DNA of 27,279 bases from Deltaproteobacteria bacterium UBA2385 (GCA_002343455.1 DDSR01000446.1:44028-71306); one strand, 5' to 3'. Numbered from the stretch's first letter, positions 16,335-25,774 are shown. A program made the numbers and translations. The notes: generated by a model from the letters alone, not told the origin.

Positions 16335-16853
16335 ATGCTCTACCCGATCCTGCTGCTCGGCGCGGCGCTCGCCAGCGGCCCCCGCCTCTCCATCGGTGCC
16401 CCCGCCCGGGGCTTCGCCCTCCCCGCCGTGAACGCCGACGTCGCCATCAAGTCGGTCGGCTCGGCCACCGTCAAGCTCCACGACCTGGTCGGCCTCGACG
16501 CGCCCCGCGCGCAGAAGGCCGTGGTCCTGCACTTCTTCGAGGTGGGCGCCGGCGACCACGTGCTGGGCGGCCTCTCCCGCCTGGACCAGACACGCGAGGA
16601 CATCACCGTCATCGGCGTGCTCTCCGATGTGCGGGGCCTCTCCAGCGTCAACACCTGGGTCACCGGCAAGGACCTGGCCTTCCCGGTCGTCTTCGACGAG
16701 CACCGCGTCGTCTTCCAGCGCTACGCGGTCGACAGCAGCCCGCTGACCGTGGTCGTCGACGGGCAGGGCAACGTCCACGCCATCGGCACGACCCAGGGCG
16801 ACGCCTTCCAGGCCGAGCTCGAGGCCGTCCTGGCCTCGATCCAGGCGCCCTGA
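16335..16853 (+). CDS. Exported thioredoxin-fold protein lacking cysteines
   Basis: A 172-residue protein. A short signal peptide (MLYPILLLGAALASG) is followed by a thioredoxin/AhpC-TSA-like domain: PARGFALPAVN, then VVLHFFEVGAG where redox members carry the active Cys, ITVIGVLSD, LAFPVVFDE, and SSPLTVVVDGQGNV, the usual cis-Pro and strand. The whole protein contains no cysteine, so it cannot be a thiol reductase or a peroxidatic-Cys enzyme. It may be a binding or structural member of the fold. GAGGA ends 4 nt before the ATG. Its stop lies 3 nt from the convergent PP2C gene. Confidence 0.65.
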   Translation: MLYPILLLGAALASGPRLSIGAPARGFALPAVNADVAIKSVGSATVKLHDLVGLDAPRAQKAVVLHFFEVGAGDHVLGGLSRLDQTREDITVIGVLSDVRGLSSVNTWVTGKDLAFPVVFDEHRVVFQRYAVDSSPLTVVVDGQGNVHAIGTTQGDAFQAELEAVLASIQAP

Positions 16854-16856
16854 ACC

Positions 16857-18431
16857 CTACAGGTCCGAGCGCCCGGCGATCAACACCGTGATGTTGTCGC
16901 GGCCGCCGCCGTGGTGCGCCGCGCGGATCAGCTCGCGGCAGCAGCGCCGCAGATCGGTGTGCTCGTTCATGATCGACTCGAGGTCGATGTCGTCGACCTC
17001 GCCCCACAGGCCGTCGGAGTTCAGCAAGAGCTGATCCCCGCGCTCGAGATCGACCCGGAAGATGTCGATCTCCACGTTGCGCTCGGTGCCCACGGTCCGC
17101 AGCAGGATGTTGCTGTTGGGGTGGTGCCGGGCCTCTTCGGGGGTCAGCCGGTTCTGCTCGACCATGCGCGCCACCAGGCTGTGGTCCCGCGTGACCTGGT
17201 GGAGGGTGCCCCGCCGCAGCAGGTAGGCCCGCGAGTCGCCGACGTTGGCGACGAAGGCGACCTTGCCCAGCCGCACCATGGCCGCGACCAGGGTCGTGCC
17301 CATGTCGTTGCCCATGCGGATGGAGTGCTCCTTGATGGTGTTGTTGGCCGTCTGGAAGGCCTCGTCCAGCACGTTCTCGAGCACATCGTCGCTGGGGTCA
17401 CGCAGGCCCCGCAGGCGCTCGCGGGCGACCTTGCAGATGGTCGAGACCGCCATCTCGCTGGCCACTTCGCCCAGGTCGTGGCCGCCCATGCCGTCGGCGA
17501 CCACGTGCAGCACAATGCCCGGCTGCAAGGTGACCCAGCCCCAGTTGTCCTCGTTGAGGACCCGGAACAGGCCCACGTCGCTCATCGCGCCGGCGTCCAC
17601 CACCGGCTCGGGCAGGTCCTTGGCGAGCATCTCCTCCAGCGCCCGGCCGAAGTCGAAGGGGCTGGCGAAGGCGCCCTCCTCGGCCAGCATGAAGAAGTCC
17701 TGCAGCTCCACCGCTGAGACCGGTGTGAAGCGGCGCAGCAGGGCGCCCAGGTGCGCGACCTCGATCGAGCGGTGGGCCTCGGGCACGGGGGCCTCGTAGA
17801 CCTGGGCCACGTCGATGTCGAAGAGCAGGGGCGTGCCGTCGGAGCGCACCAGGAAGTTGGCGCGCGAGAGGTTGGCGAGCCGGACGCCGTTGATCTGGAG
17901 GTAGGCCAGCACACCGGTGGCGCGCTGCGCCAGGTCCAGCACCCGGGCGAGGCTGAGGGGCGAGCCCTCGTCCAGCATCAGGGCTTCGCCGGCCCAGGGC
18001 GTCACCGAGCAGAGCACCCCGTCTTGGAAGAAGAGGTCGACCGGCGAGAGCAGGCCCATGTGGTCGAGCTGCTTGTCGAAGCAGGCCGCGTAGGGCTCGA
18101 AGCCGCTGGTCTCCCAGCGCACCGTGATCAGGAAGCGGCGCGGGCTGAGATCGGCCCCGCAGCGGATGCAGCTGCCAGCGGCGCGAGGCGTGTCGTCGCA
18201 GCCGCACTCCCAGCAGAAGCGGCGGGGCCGGTCCGGCCGGTCATCGTTGACCAGGTAGAACATCCGCCCTTCCGAGAGCCGCAAGAGGCCCTCGACACAG
18301 TAATGCTCGGAGAGGTGGGCACCCGGCAGAAACGGGGGTGGGCGAGCGTTCAGGGGAAGCTCCGAACCGCGTAGAGGCGCATCCTCGCGCCCGCCATACG
18401 CGGCCGCCGAGGTCAGGCATCCTACACCCAC
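16857..18431 (-). CDS. Zinc-ribbon / pseudokinase / PP2C protein phosphatase fusion
   Basis: A 524-residue protein. Residues 73-91 carry CWEC-(11)-CIRC, a zinc ribbon. Residues 100-270 look like a degenerate protein-kinase lobe: VRLANLSRANFLV at 183-195 fits the catalytic loop, but the HRD Asp is Asn187 and the following Lys is Ser; the DFG position reads LFDID. Residues 284-520 form a full PP2C phosphatase: GLFRVLNEDNWGW, VADGMGGHDLGEVAS, GTTLVAA, ANVGDSRAYLL, TRDHSLV, LLLNSDGLWG and GRDNITVLI. The metal-binding Asp residues are present, so phosphatase activity on Ser/Thr-phosphorylated proteins is likely. GTG 18431 is the only ATG/GTG start before the conserved part and has no good ribosome site, so the true start is uncertain. 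Confidence 0.85.
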   Translation of the reverse strand: MGVGCLTSAAAYGGREDAPLRGSELPLNARPPPFLPGAHLSEHYCVEGLLRLSEGRMFYLVNDDRPDRPRRFCWECGCDDTPRAAGSCIRCGADLSPRRFLITVRWETSGFEPYAACFDKQLDHMGLLSPVDLFFQDGVLCSVTPWAGEALMLDEGSPLSLARVLDLAQRATGVLAYLQINGVRLANLSRANFLVRSDGTPLLFDIDVAQVYEAPVPEAHRSIEVAHLGALLRRFTPVSAVELQDFFMLAEEGAFASPFDFGRALEEMLAKDLPEPVVDAGAMSDVGLFRVLNEDNWGWVTLQPGIVLHVVADGMGGHDLGEVASEMAVSTICKVARERLRGLRDPSDDVLENVLDEAFQTANNTIKEHSIRMGNDMGTTLVAAMVRLGKVAFVANVGDSRAYLLRRGTLHQVTRDHSLVARMVEQNRLTPEEARHHPNSNILLRTVGTERNVEIDIFRVDLERGDQLLLNSDGLWGEVDDIDLESIMNEHTDLRRCCRELIRAAHHGGGRDNITVLIAGRSDL

Positions 18432-18535
18432 AGCGGGGGCCGGGGCAACGCCGGGACCGACGCTTCACATACTCGTTGACAGGCCGGGGACATCCGCGAA
18501 GCCGGAGAGCACGATGCCTTGCGGGCGCAGAGCGA

Positions 18536-18542
18536 TTAGTCC
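18536..18542 (+). promoter_or_regulatory. TTAGTCC motif directly before tgt
   Basis: TTAGTCC lies 6 nt before the GTG start of tgt. If it serves as a -10 element, transcription would begin at or next to the start codon. No convincing -35 is visible at 16-18 nt. Confidence 0.25.
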
Positions 18543-18548
18543 GCCGCC

Positions 18549-19748
18549 GTGTACCGCTTCCCGTTCTCCCTCGATGCCAGCGCCGGCCCCGCCCGGGCCA
18601 CGACCCTTCACCTGGCGCGCGGGCAGGTCCGCACGCCGGTCTTCATGCCTGTGGGCACCCAGGGCGCCATCCGGACCCTGCCGCCGGCCCTGCTGGCCTC
18701 GACCAACAGCCAGATCATCCTGGCCAACACCTACCACCTCTCCCAGCGCCCGGGCGAGAAGGTGGTGGAGCGCCACGGCGGGCTGCACCGCTTCATGGAT
18801 GTCTCCCTCCCCATCCTCACCGACTCCGGCGGCTTCCAGGTCTTCAGCCTGAAGAAGGCCTCGGTGGACGAGCGCGGGGTCGAGTTCGCCTATGAAGTCG
18901 ACGGCAAGCGGACCTTCCTCTCGCCCGAGCGCTCCATGGAGATCCAGCAGCAGCTGGGCAGCGACATCGCCATGGTCTTCGACGAGTGCCTCGGCTTCGG
19001 CACGGACGAGGGCGCGGCCCGCCACAGCGTCGACCGAACCGCCCGCTGGGAGGAGCGCAGCCGCCAGGCCCACACCCGCGCCGATCAGAGCCTCTTCGGC
19101 ATCGTCCAGGGGGGCTTCTGGGCCCAGCTGCGCAAGCGCTCCGCCCAGCAGATCCGCGAGCTGGACTTCGACGGCTACGCCATCGGCGGCCTCTCCGTCG
19201 GCGAAGGCCACGCCTTGATGTGCGAGGTGCTGGACCACACGGTGCAGCACATGCCCGAAGAGCGGCCCCGCTACCTGATGGGGGTCGGCCGGCCGGTCGA
19301 CCTGGTCGAGGGCGTGGCGCGCGGCATCGACATGTTCGACTGCGTGATCGCCACCCGGCACAGCCGCAGCGGGATGTTCTACACCTGGAACGGCCGCCTG
19401 CGCATCACCGACCGGCGCTACCGCAACGACATGTACGCGCCCGACCACCAGTGCGGCTGCCCGGTCTGCACCCGCCACACCCGCGCCTACCTGCACCACC
19501 TCTTCCGCGTGGGCGAGGTGCTGGGCTCCACCTTGACCACGTTGCACAACCTCTACTGGTTCAACGAGTTCATGACCCGGATGCGCGAGTCCATCGAGAG
19601 CGGCCCGCAGGCCTTCGAGGCCTTCCGCCGCAAGGTGCACGAGGTCCACCCCGCGACCGAGGTCGACGAAGAGCCGGCCTACGCCCAAGGCGCAGGCGCC
19701 GAGGGCCCAGCCGCCCCCGCGCCGCCCGGCAAGAAGCGCCGACGCTGA
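18549..19748 (+). CDS. tgt: Queuine/preQ1 tRNA-guanine transglycosylase
   Basis: A 399-residue enzyme that swaps guanine 34 for preQ1 in tRNAs with GUN anticodons, in the queuosine pathway. Motifs: RTPVFMPVGTQG at 28-39, TDSGGFQVFS with the active Asp92, GIVQGG at 184-189, GGLSVGE at 213-219, DMFDC with the nucleophile Asp264, and the zinc site C302-x-C304-x2-C307 with His333. The stretch after the nucleophile reads CVIATRHSRSG, where many bacterial enzymes have CVxPTRxxRNG. A basic, Ala/Pro-rich tail of about 30 residues follows the core. GTG 18549 fits the family N-terminus and has no Shine-Dalgarno. It ends 13 nt from the convergent FHA-EAL gene. Confidence 0.95.
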   Translation: MYRFPFSLDASAGPARATTLHLARGQVRTPVFMPVGTQGAIRTLPPALLASTNSQIILANTYHLSQRPGEKVVERHGGLHRFMDVSLPILTDSGGFQVFSLKKASVDERGVEFAYEVDGKRTFLSPERSMEIQQQLGSDIAMVFDECLGFGTDEGAARHSVDRTARWEERSRQAHTRADQSLFGIVQGGFWAQLRKRSAQQIRELDFDGYAIGGLSVGEGHALMCEVLDHTVQHMPEERPRYLMGVGRPVDLVEGVARGIDMFDCVIATRHSRSGMFYTWNGRLRITDRRYRNDMYAPDHQCGCPVCTRHTRAYLHHLFRVGEVLGSTLTTLHNLYWFNEFMTRMRESIESGPQAFEAFRRKVHEVHPATEVDEEPAYAQGAGAEGPAAPAPPGKKRRR

Positions 19749-19754
19749 GCGTCG
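19740..19754. terminator. Hairpin with the tgt stop codon in its loop
   Basis: CGACGC at 19740-19745 and GCGTCG at 19749-19754 form a perfect 6-bp stem whose 3-nt loop is the TGA stop of tgt. The convergent gene stops 8 nt further on. It may terminate transcription on both strands; no U-tract. Confidence 0.35.
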
Positions 19755-19761
19755 AGGGCGG

Positions 19762-20865
19762 TCAGCGCGAGGGAGCCGGGCCCGGCTTGCCGTAGAAGTA
19801 GCCCTGCCCCAGGACGAAGCCGACGTCCAGCGCGGCCTTGGCCTGGTCGGCGGTCTCGACCCCCTCGCAGACCGGCACGATCCCGAAGTCGAGGACCATC
19901 TGGACCATCGTCGCCGCCATGCGGTGCTGCTTGGAGCGCGGGTCGTCCAGGCCGCGGGTCCAGGCCTTGTCGAACTTGACGAAGGCGGGCGTCGCCTCGA
20001 CCAGCTCCAGCAGCCTGGCCTGGCCGGCCCCGAAGTCGTCGTAGGCGGTGCGGATGCCGAGCTCCGCGAGGCTGGCGACCAGGGCCCGCAGGTCGTCGAT
20101 GTCGGTGACCGCCTTCTCGTGGATCTCCAGGACGAGGTGGTGGGCCGGAGCGAGCGCGCGGAGCTCGGCCATGCTGGCGACCAGGCGCGGGCTGCCCAGC
20201 TCCAGGGGATGGCAGTTCAGGAAGAGCGTGCTGCCCGGCCCGAACGGGACGGCGTCCTCCATCGCCCGGACCCTCATCAGCTCGCTGAGCTCGCCGACCC
20301 GACCGCAGTCCTGGGCGATCTGGAGCACCTCGACGGGCGAGGACGGCAAGCCGATCAGCCCGCCCCGGCCCAGCGCCTCCCAGCCGACCACCTCGGCCCC
20401 ATCGTCGCAGCGCACGATCGGCTGGAAGTGGATGTCCACCAGCCGGTTGGCGAGCAGCCGCTGCATCAGCTCGCGCCCCGAGGAGCGGCTGGGCAGGTCT
20501 TCGAGCGAGCGGTGGGCCGTGCGCTCGGCGTCGGTGTCGTCCCGGTGCAGCTTGAGCACGAACTCGGTGCTGGCGAAGTGGATGATGTCCCCGTCCTTCA
20601 GCGGGTGGCGCCCCTTGATCCGGCGGCGGTTGACATAGGTGCCGTTGGTGCTGCCGAGGTCCTTGACCCAGACCTGCTCGCCGTCATGGTCGAGCTCGGC
20701 GTGGAGCTGGCTGACGCCCGTGTTGGGAACGCGCAGGCCGCAGCGGGCCTTTCGGCCCACCACGAAGGGGAACTGCTGGATGGCCGTCCCGAAGGTAGCG
20801 GAATTGCCTTCCACGTAGCCCTCAAGGACCCATCCCTCCTCCGGCATTGGCACGCGTCGTCCCAT
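19762..20865 (-). CDS. FHA-EAL protein, predicted c-di-GMP phosphodiesterase
   Basis: A 367-residue cytoplasmic protein with two domains. Residues 30-106 form an FHA domain (FVVGRKARCGL, VSQLHAEL, KDLGSTNGTYVN) with the Arg, Ser, His and Asn of phospho-Thr binding. Residues 130-362 form an EAL domain: GWEALGRG with Glu163, FLNCHP with Asn217, LEIHEK with Glu247, AYDDFGAG with Asp276/277, KFD with Lys297, CEGVET with Glu334 and GQGYFYGKP with Gln354. All catalytic and metal residues are present, so hydrolysis of cyclic di-GMP is likely. No GGDEF, receiver or membrane segment is seen. ATG 20865 is used; an in-frame ATG at 20847 is a second option. It diverges from the FHA-sigma54 activator gene. 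Confidence 0.88.
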   Translation of the reverse strand: MGRRVPMPEEGWVLEGYVEGNSATFGTAIQQFPFVVGRKARCGLRVPNTGVSQLHAELDHDGEQVWVKDLGSTNGTYVNRRRIKGRHPLKDGDIIHFASTEFVLKLHRDDTDAERTAHRSLEDLPSRSSGRELMQRLLANRLVDIHFQPIVRCDDGAEVVGWEALGRGGLIGLPSSPVEVLQIAQDCGRVGELSELMRVRAMEDAVPFGPGSTLFLNCHPLELGSPRLVASMAELRALAPAHHLVLEIHEKAVTDIDDLRALVASLAELGIRTAYDDFGAGQARLLELVEATPAFVKFDKAWTRGLDDPRSKQHRMAATMVQMVLDFGIVPVCEGVETADQAKAALDVGFVLGQGYFYGKPGPAPSR

Positions 20866-20894
20866 GGCCCGACATCATGCCCTCTGCTGGGTCG

Positions 20895-20901
20895 TTAGTC
20901 C
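20895..20901 (+). promoter_or_regulatory. TTAGTCC motif upstream of the FHA-sigma54 activator
   Basis: TTAGTCC in the divergent spacer, preceded by GTCG. It shares its core with the infA and tgt upstream sequences. No good -35 is seen at the right distance. It may be a -10 element. Confidence 0.25.
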
Positions 20902-20951
20902 ATCCCGATCGAGCCTCGCCCTCCCTCCCCATGCACAATGAGCGAGACCCC

Positions 20952-22535
<1,584 letters not shown>

Positions 22536-22549
22536 ACCCCGAGATCCCG

Positions 22550-23377
22550 ATGCCGCTGCCCCTGCCCCCCTACGAGATCGAGTGCCCCGCCGCGGTCTCC
22601 TCCGCGATCCAGGTCGAGGTGGTCAACACCGGCTGGGTCCACAACGACTGGAAGCGGGTGGTCGACGACGGTCGCAGCGGCCCGATCCACATGCCGCTGC
22701 TGGTCGGCGTGATCAGCCATCCCGACGCGACGATCCTGGTCGACTCCGGCCTGGGCCTGGCGACCCGCCAGGGCAGCTACCCGCCCTTCCCGCTCAGCCT
22801 GCTGGGCTCCCACGACATCCCCGCCGGCATGGCGATGGTCGAGCGCCTCGCCGAGCCGCCCGCGATCGTCCTGATGACCCACCTGCACTACGACCATGTC
22901 GGGGGCCTGCTCGATCTGAACGCCGGCGAGGTCTGGACCACCGAGGCCGACCTGTCCCGGTACCACGGGGTCGGCCTGGGCCTCAGCCGGGCGCTGAAGA
23001 CGCAGGTGAACTGGGTCCCCAAGCGGCTCGAAGACGGCAGCTCCACCCGCGTGCTCGGCCGCCCCGCCCTCGATGTGCTGGGCGACGGCAGCACCTGGTA
23101 CCTCTCGCTGCCCGGTCACACCCCGGGGGCGGCGGCGGTGCTGGTCCAGGCCGAGGACGGGCCCTGGCTCTTCGTCGGCGACACGGCCTGGGTCGACGCC
23201 CACCTCGACGGCGCGCGGCGGCCCTGGCTGACCCGGCTGGCCGTAGACGCCGAGCCCCGCGGTGCGCATGAGAGTCTTCAATGGGTGCGGCAGCTCCGCG
23301 ACGAGTGCCCCGCCCTCCGCGTCATCACCGGCCACGAGCCCTCGCTCGCCGATGGGGCGCGCTCGACCCCACCCTGA
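22550..23377 (+). CDS. Metallo-beta-lactamase-fold hydrolase
   Basis: A 275-residue protein without signal peptide. The metal site is complete: THLHYDHVGG at 110-119 (HxHxDH), LPGHTPG with His190, FVGDTAW with Asp211, and TGHEP with His262. The spacing resembles lactonase and glyoxalase-II-like members of the fold. The early LVDSGLGL strand is also usual. An acyl-homoserine-lactone or other lactone substrate is possible but not shown by the sequence. It begins 14 nt after the FHA-sigma54 stop and is probably cotranscribed with it. Confidence 0.85.
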   Translation: MPLPLPPYEIECPAAVSSAIQVEVVNTGWVHNDWKRVVDDGRSGPIHMPLLVGVISHPDATILVDSGLGLATRQGSYPPFPLSLLGSHDIPAGMAMVERLAEPPAIVLMTHLHYDHVGGLLDLNAGEVWTTEADLSRYHGVGLGLSRALKTQVNWVPKRLEDGSSTRVLGRPALDVLGDGSTWYLSLPGHTPGAAAVLVQAEDGPWLFVGDTAWVDAHLDGARRPWLTRLAVDAEPRGAHESLQWVRQLRDECPALRVITGHEPSLADGARSTPP

Positions 23378-23406
23378 GCCCCTCACCTTCAGCCCCGGGA
23401 CCCACC

Positions 23407-23817
23407 ATGCACGACACCCGCTACGCCATCTCCGCCGACCTCCGCCTGGACCTCCCGCAGGCCCGCGAGCTGATGACCCGCCTCCTCGCCGCCGAGGGCT
23501 TCGGCATCCTGACCGAGATCGACGTCGCCGCCACCCTCAAGCGCAAGCTGGACGTCGACACCGAGCCCTACGTGATCCTCGGCGCATGCAATCCCCGCTT
23601 CGCCCACCAGGCGCTGCAGGCCGAAGAGGCACTGGGCATCCTCCTGCCCTGCAACGTCGCCCTCAAGCAGGTCGCTCCGGGCCTGACCCGGGTCTGGCTG
23701 ACCCGGGTGGAGGGCATCTTCGGCCTGGTCGAGAACCCGGCGATGGGCGAGGTCGCCCGGACCGTGGACGGGATCATGCAGAAGGTCGCCGAGGGGCTGC
23801 GCGCCGAAGCCGGCTGA
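23407..23817 (+). CDS. DUF302 domain protein
   Basis: A 136-residue protein that is nearly all DUF302: GFGILTEIDVAATLKRKLDV, then PYVILGACNPRFAHQALQAE and GILLPCNVAL. These are the conserved elements of this small family, whose biochemical role is not settled. No signal peptide is seen. It lies 29 nt after the hydrolase gene and probably belongs to the same transcript. Its stop is 10 nt from the convergent alpha/beta hydrolase gene. Confidence 0.9.
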   Translation: MHDTRYAISADLRLDLPQARELMTRLLAAEGFGILTEIDVAATLKRKLDVDTEPYVILGACNPRFAHQALQAEEALGILLPCNVALKQVAPGLTRVWLTRVEGIFGLVENPAMGEVARTVDGIMQKVAEGLRAEAG

Positions 23818-23827
23818 GGCTGGTTCT

Positions 23828-24592
23828 CTACTCGTGCGAGGAGAGCTTCTGGCCCTCGGTCTGGATGGTCGAGGCGTCCACCTGCATCCCTGGCTTGGGG
23901 ACGACGACCTCGCCGCTGCTGAGCTGGTAGGTCCCCAGCAGCCAGGACTGGATCAGGCCCTCCAGCGCGCCGACCCGGTTGAGCATCCGGGTGCCGTGGC
24001 CCGCCTGCGGGTACAGCTCGTAGTGAACCTGCCCGAGCGCCTTCTCGTGGAGCAGCGTCGACGCCTTCATCGAGGTGGCGTCGTCCTCGGCGGCGACGAT
24101 CAGCAGGGGGCGGTTCCCGAAGGCCTTCAGGGGGCCGGGGGTCTGGATGCCCTTGGTGTTGAGGCTGGGGGAGAGCATCACGACGTTGCCGAGCGCGGGC
24201 TCCTCGGCGGCCACCGTCAGGCAGAGGTTGGCGCCGATGCTGGCGCCCACACAGCTCAGCTCGGTCACGCCGCGGTCGCGGAGGTACTTGACCGCCGCCT
24301 TGCCGTCCAGGACCATCGCCAGGTAGTCGAGCTCGCTCAGCTCCTGGCCGGCCTTGGCGCTGCGGCCGTGTCCGCGGAGATCCGGCGCCACCGTCGCCAT
24401 GCCGCCCTTGGCCAGCTTGTCGGCCAGCGAGTCGAAGTCCGTGGCGTCCCGCCCCAGCATATGCAGGAAGACCACGCCCTTGGTCGAGCCCTTGGGCACG
24501 TCCACGCGGGCGTGGAGCTGGACCCCGTCGCTGGCCTTGAACGAGGCATCCGTGGCCGCGAGCGCGGCGCCGAGGAGAAGGACTGGCAACAT
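23828..24592 (-). CDS. Exported alpha/beta hydrolase (dienelactone-hydrolase-like)
   Basis: A 254-residue protein with a short signal peptide (MLPVLLLGAALAA). The core shows an HMLGRDATDFDSLA segment, PDLRGHGRS, the nucleophile elbow GASIG with Ser118, an acid in VAAEDDATS (Asp170 or 171) and QAGHG with His199, so a full Ser-Asp-His triad is visible. A tail of about 40 residues after the core has no known motif. ATG 24592 has GGAG about 6 nt upstream and gives a clean signal peptide. The gene follows the DUF1858-like gene by 34 nt. Substrate unknown; an ester or thioester is likely. Confidence 0.82.
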   Translation of the reverse strand: MLPVLLLGAALAATDASFKASDGVQLHARVDVPKGSTKGVVFLHMLGRDATDFDSLADKLAKGGMATVAPDLRGHGRSAKAGQELSELDYLAMVLDGKAAVKYLRDRGVTELSCVGASIGANLCLTVAAEEPALGNVVMLSPSLNTKGIQTPGPLKAFGNRPLLIVAAEDDATSMKASTLLHEKALGQVHYELYPQAGHGTRMLNRVGALEGLIQSWLLGTYQLSSGEVVVPKPGMQVDASTIQTEGQKLSSHE

Positions 24593-24626
24593 CGGGGCTC
24601 CAGGGGTCGTGAGGGTCGGCGGGAGA

Positions 24627-25058
24627 CTATCTGCTTGAGGGGGTCGGCCCGGACAGCAAATTGTTGAGTTCTGCGAGCAGGCGCGGGAGATCCAACCCGT
24701 AGGCATGGGCCGCTTCTTCCAGCCGCTCGTCGAAGCGCACCGCGCAGCCCCCGCAGGCGGGCAGGTGGACCGAGGCCAGGACGGCGCCCGCGCCCGGGTG
24801 CCGGCGCAGCACGCGCTCGATGGTCATGCGGGCGTGGAAGCCCGGACCGTCCTCTCGCTGGAGGTCCTCGGCGGCCTCGATCCGCGCCCGCAGCTCGCGC
24901 AGCAGAGGGCTCAACGCCTGCTGCTGCGCGCGCAGCTCCGCGGGACGGGGGAGGCCGGCCAGCAGCTCCTGGCGAGGGCGCAGCGCGGCGACGACCCGGG
25001 CATGGATCGACGTCCGGAGGGCGTGGACGAGGGGGTCGAGCAGCGGCATGGCGGCCAT
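24627..25058 (-). CDS. DUF1858-like protein with CGGC motif
   Basis: A 143-residue protein. Residues 1-75 are helical and Arg-rich, with no family recognised. Residues 76-135 match the layout of DUF1858: MTIERVLRRHPGAGAVL, then PACGGCAVRFDERLEEAAHAYGL and LLAELNNLL. The C102-x2-C105 pair is the conserved feature; in this family it is thought to bind metal or act in redox, which I cannot confirm. ATG 25058 is used; the second ATG at 25049 is equally possible. The gene diverges from tadA and precedes the alpha/beta hydrolase. Confidence 0.72.
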   Translation of the reverse strand: MAAMPLLDPLVHALRTSIHARVVAALRPRQELLAGLPRPAELRAQQQALSPLLRELRARIEAAEDLQREDGPGFHARMTIERVLRRHPGAGAVLASVHLPACGGCAVRFDERLEEAAHAYGLDLPRLLAELNNLLSGPTPSSR

Positions 25059-25118
25059 GGACGCTCGGATATCAGAAAACGCGGCGGGGCGAGGGCCGAC
25101 CGGGCACGAAGCTGTCGA

Positions 25119-25147
25119 TTGACACGCCCGGCCGGGGTGCATAGAGC
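25119..25147 (+). promoter_or_regulatory. Candidate promoter of the tadA region
   Basis: A perfect TTGACA at 25119-25124, a 17-nt spacer and TAGAGC at 25142-25147. It lies 55 nt before ATG 25203. The -35 is excellent and the -10 modest. It may also drive the tRNA genes downstream. Confidence 0.45.
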
Positions 25148-25202
25148 AGGCGAGCTTCGAGAGGGCGACCCCCTCTCCAGGTGGCTCTTTGACCGGGAAG
25201 GG

Positions 25203-25670
25203 ATGATTCCTTCACAGGACGACCAATTCATGGCTCAAGCCCTGGCGCTCGCGGCGCAAGCCGCGGCCATGGGCGAGGTCCCGGTAGGTGCGCTCGTCGT
25301 TCGCGACGGGCTCGTCATCGGGTCCAGCCACAACCGTCGTGAGGTCGACCGCGACCCCACGGCGCACGCCGAGCTCCTGGCCATCCGCCAGGCGGCCCAG
25401 CATATCGGCGACTGGCGTCTGCACGGCTGCACGCTGTACGTGACGTTGGAACCCTGCGCCATGTGCGCAGGCGCGATGGTGCTCGCCCGGATCGATCGCT
25501 GCGTCTTCGGATGCAGCGACCCCAAGGGCGGATTCATGGGCACGCTCGGAAGCCTCCATCAACACTCTCGGCTCAATCACCGCTTCGCGGTGACCGCGGG
25601 GGTGCAGGCAGAGCAGGCAGCGCAGGTCTTGACCGACTTCTTCCGCCGCTTGCGGTCGTCCAAGGATTGA
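25203..25670 (+). CDS. tadA: tRNA adenosine(34) deaminase
   Basis: A 155-residue zinc deaminase that converts A34 to inosine in tRNA-Arg(ACG). Motifs: EVPVGALVV at 25-33, DPTAHAELLAIR with the zinc ligand His55 and catalytic Glu57, and TLEPCAMCAGAM with zinc ligands Cys85 and Cys88. LNHRFAVTAGV and the DFFRRLR end match TadA. Length is normal. ATG 25203 fits the family N-terminus; a GGAAGGG run directly abuts it. It starts a conserved type of cluster: tadA, tRNA-Ser, SRP RNA, dnaX. Confidence 0.95.
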   Translation: MIPSQDDQFMAQALALAAQAAAMGEVPVGALVVRDGLVIGSSHNRREVDRDPTAHAELLAIRQAAQHIGDWRLHGCTLYVTLEPCAMCAGAMVLARIDRCVFGCSDPKGGFMGTLGSLHQHSRLNHRFAVTAGVQAEQAAQVLTDFFRRLRSSKD

Positions 25671-25685
25671 TTCCCGTGGGAATGC

Positions 25686-25774
<89 letters not shown>

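Noticed and set aside
18476..18481. Perfect TTGACA upstream of tgt.
   Set aside because: No -10-like hexamer occurs 15-19 nt downstream, and it is 68 nt from the start codon.
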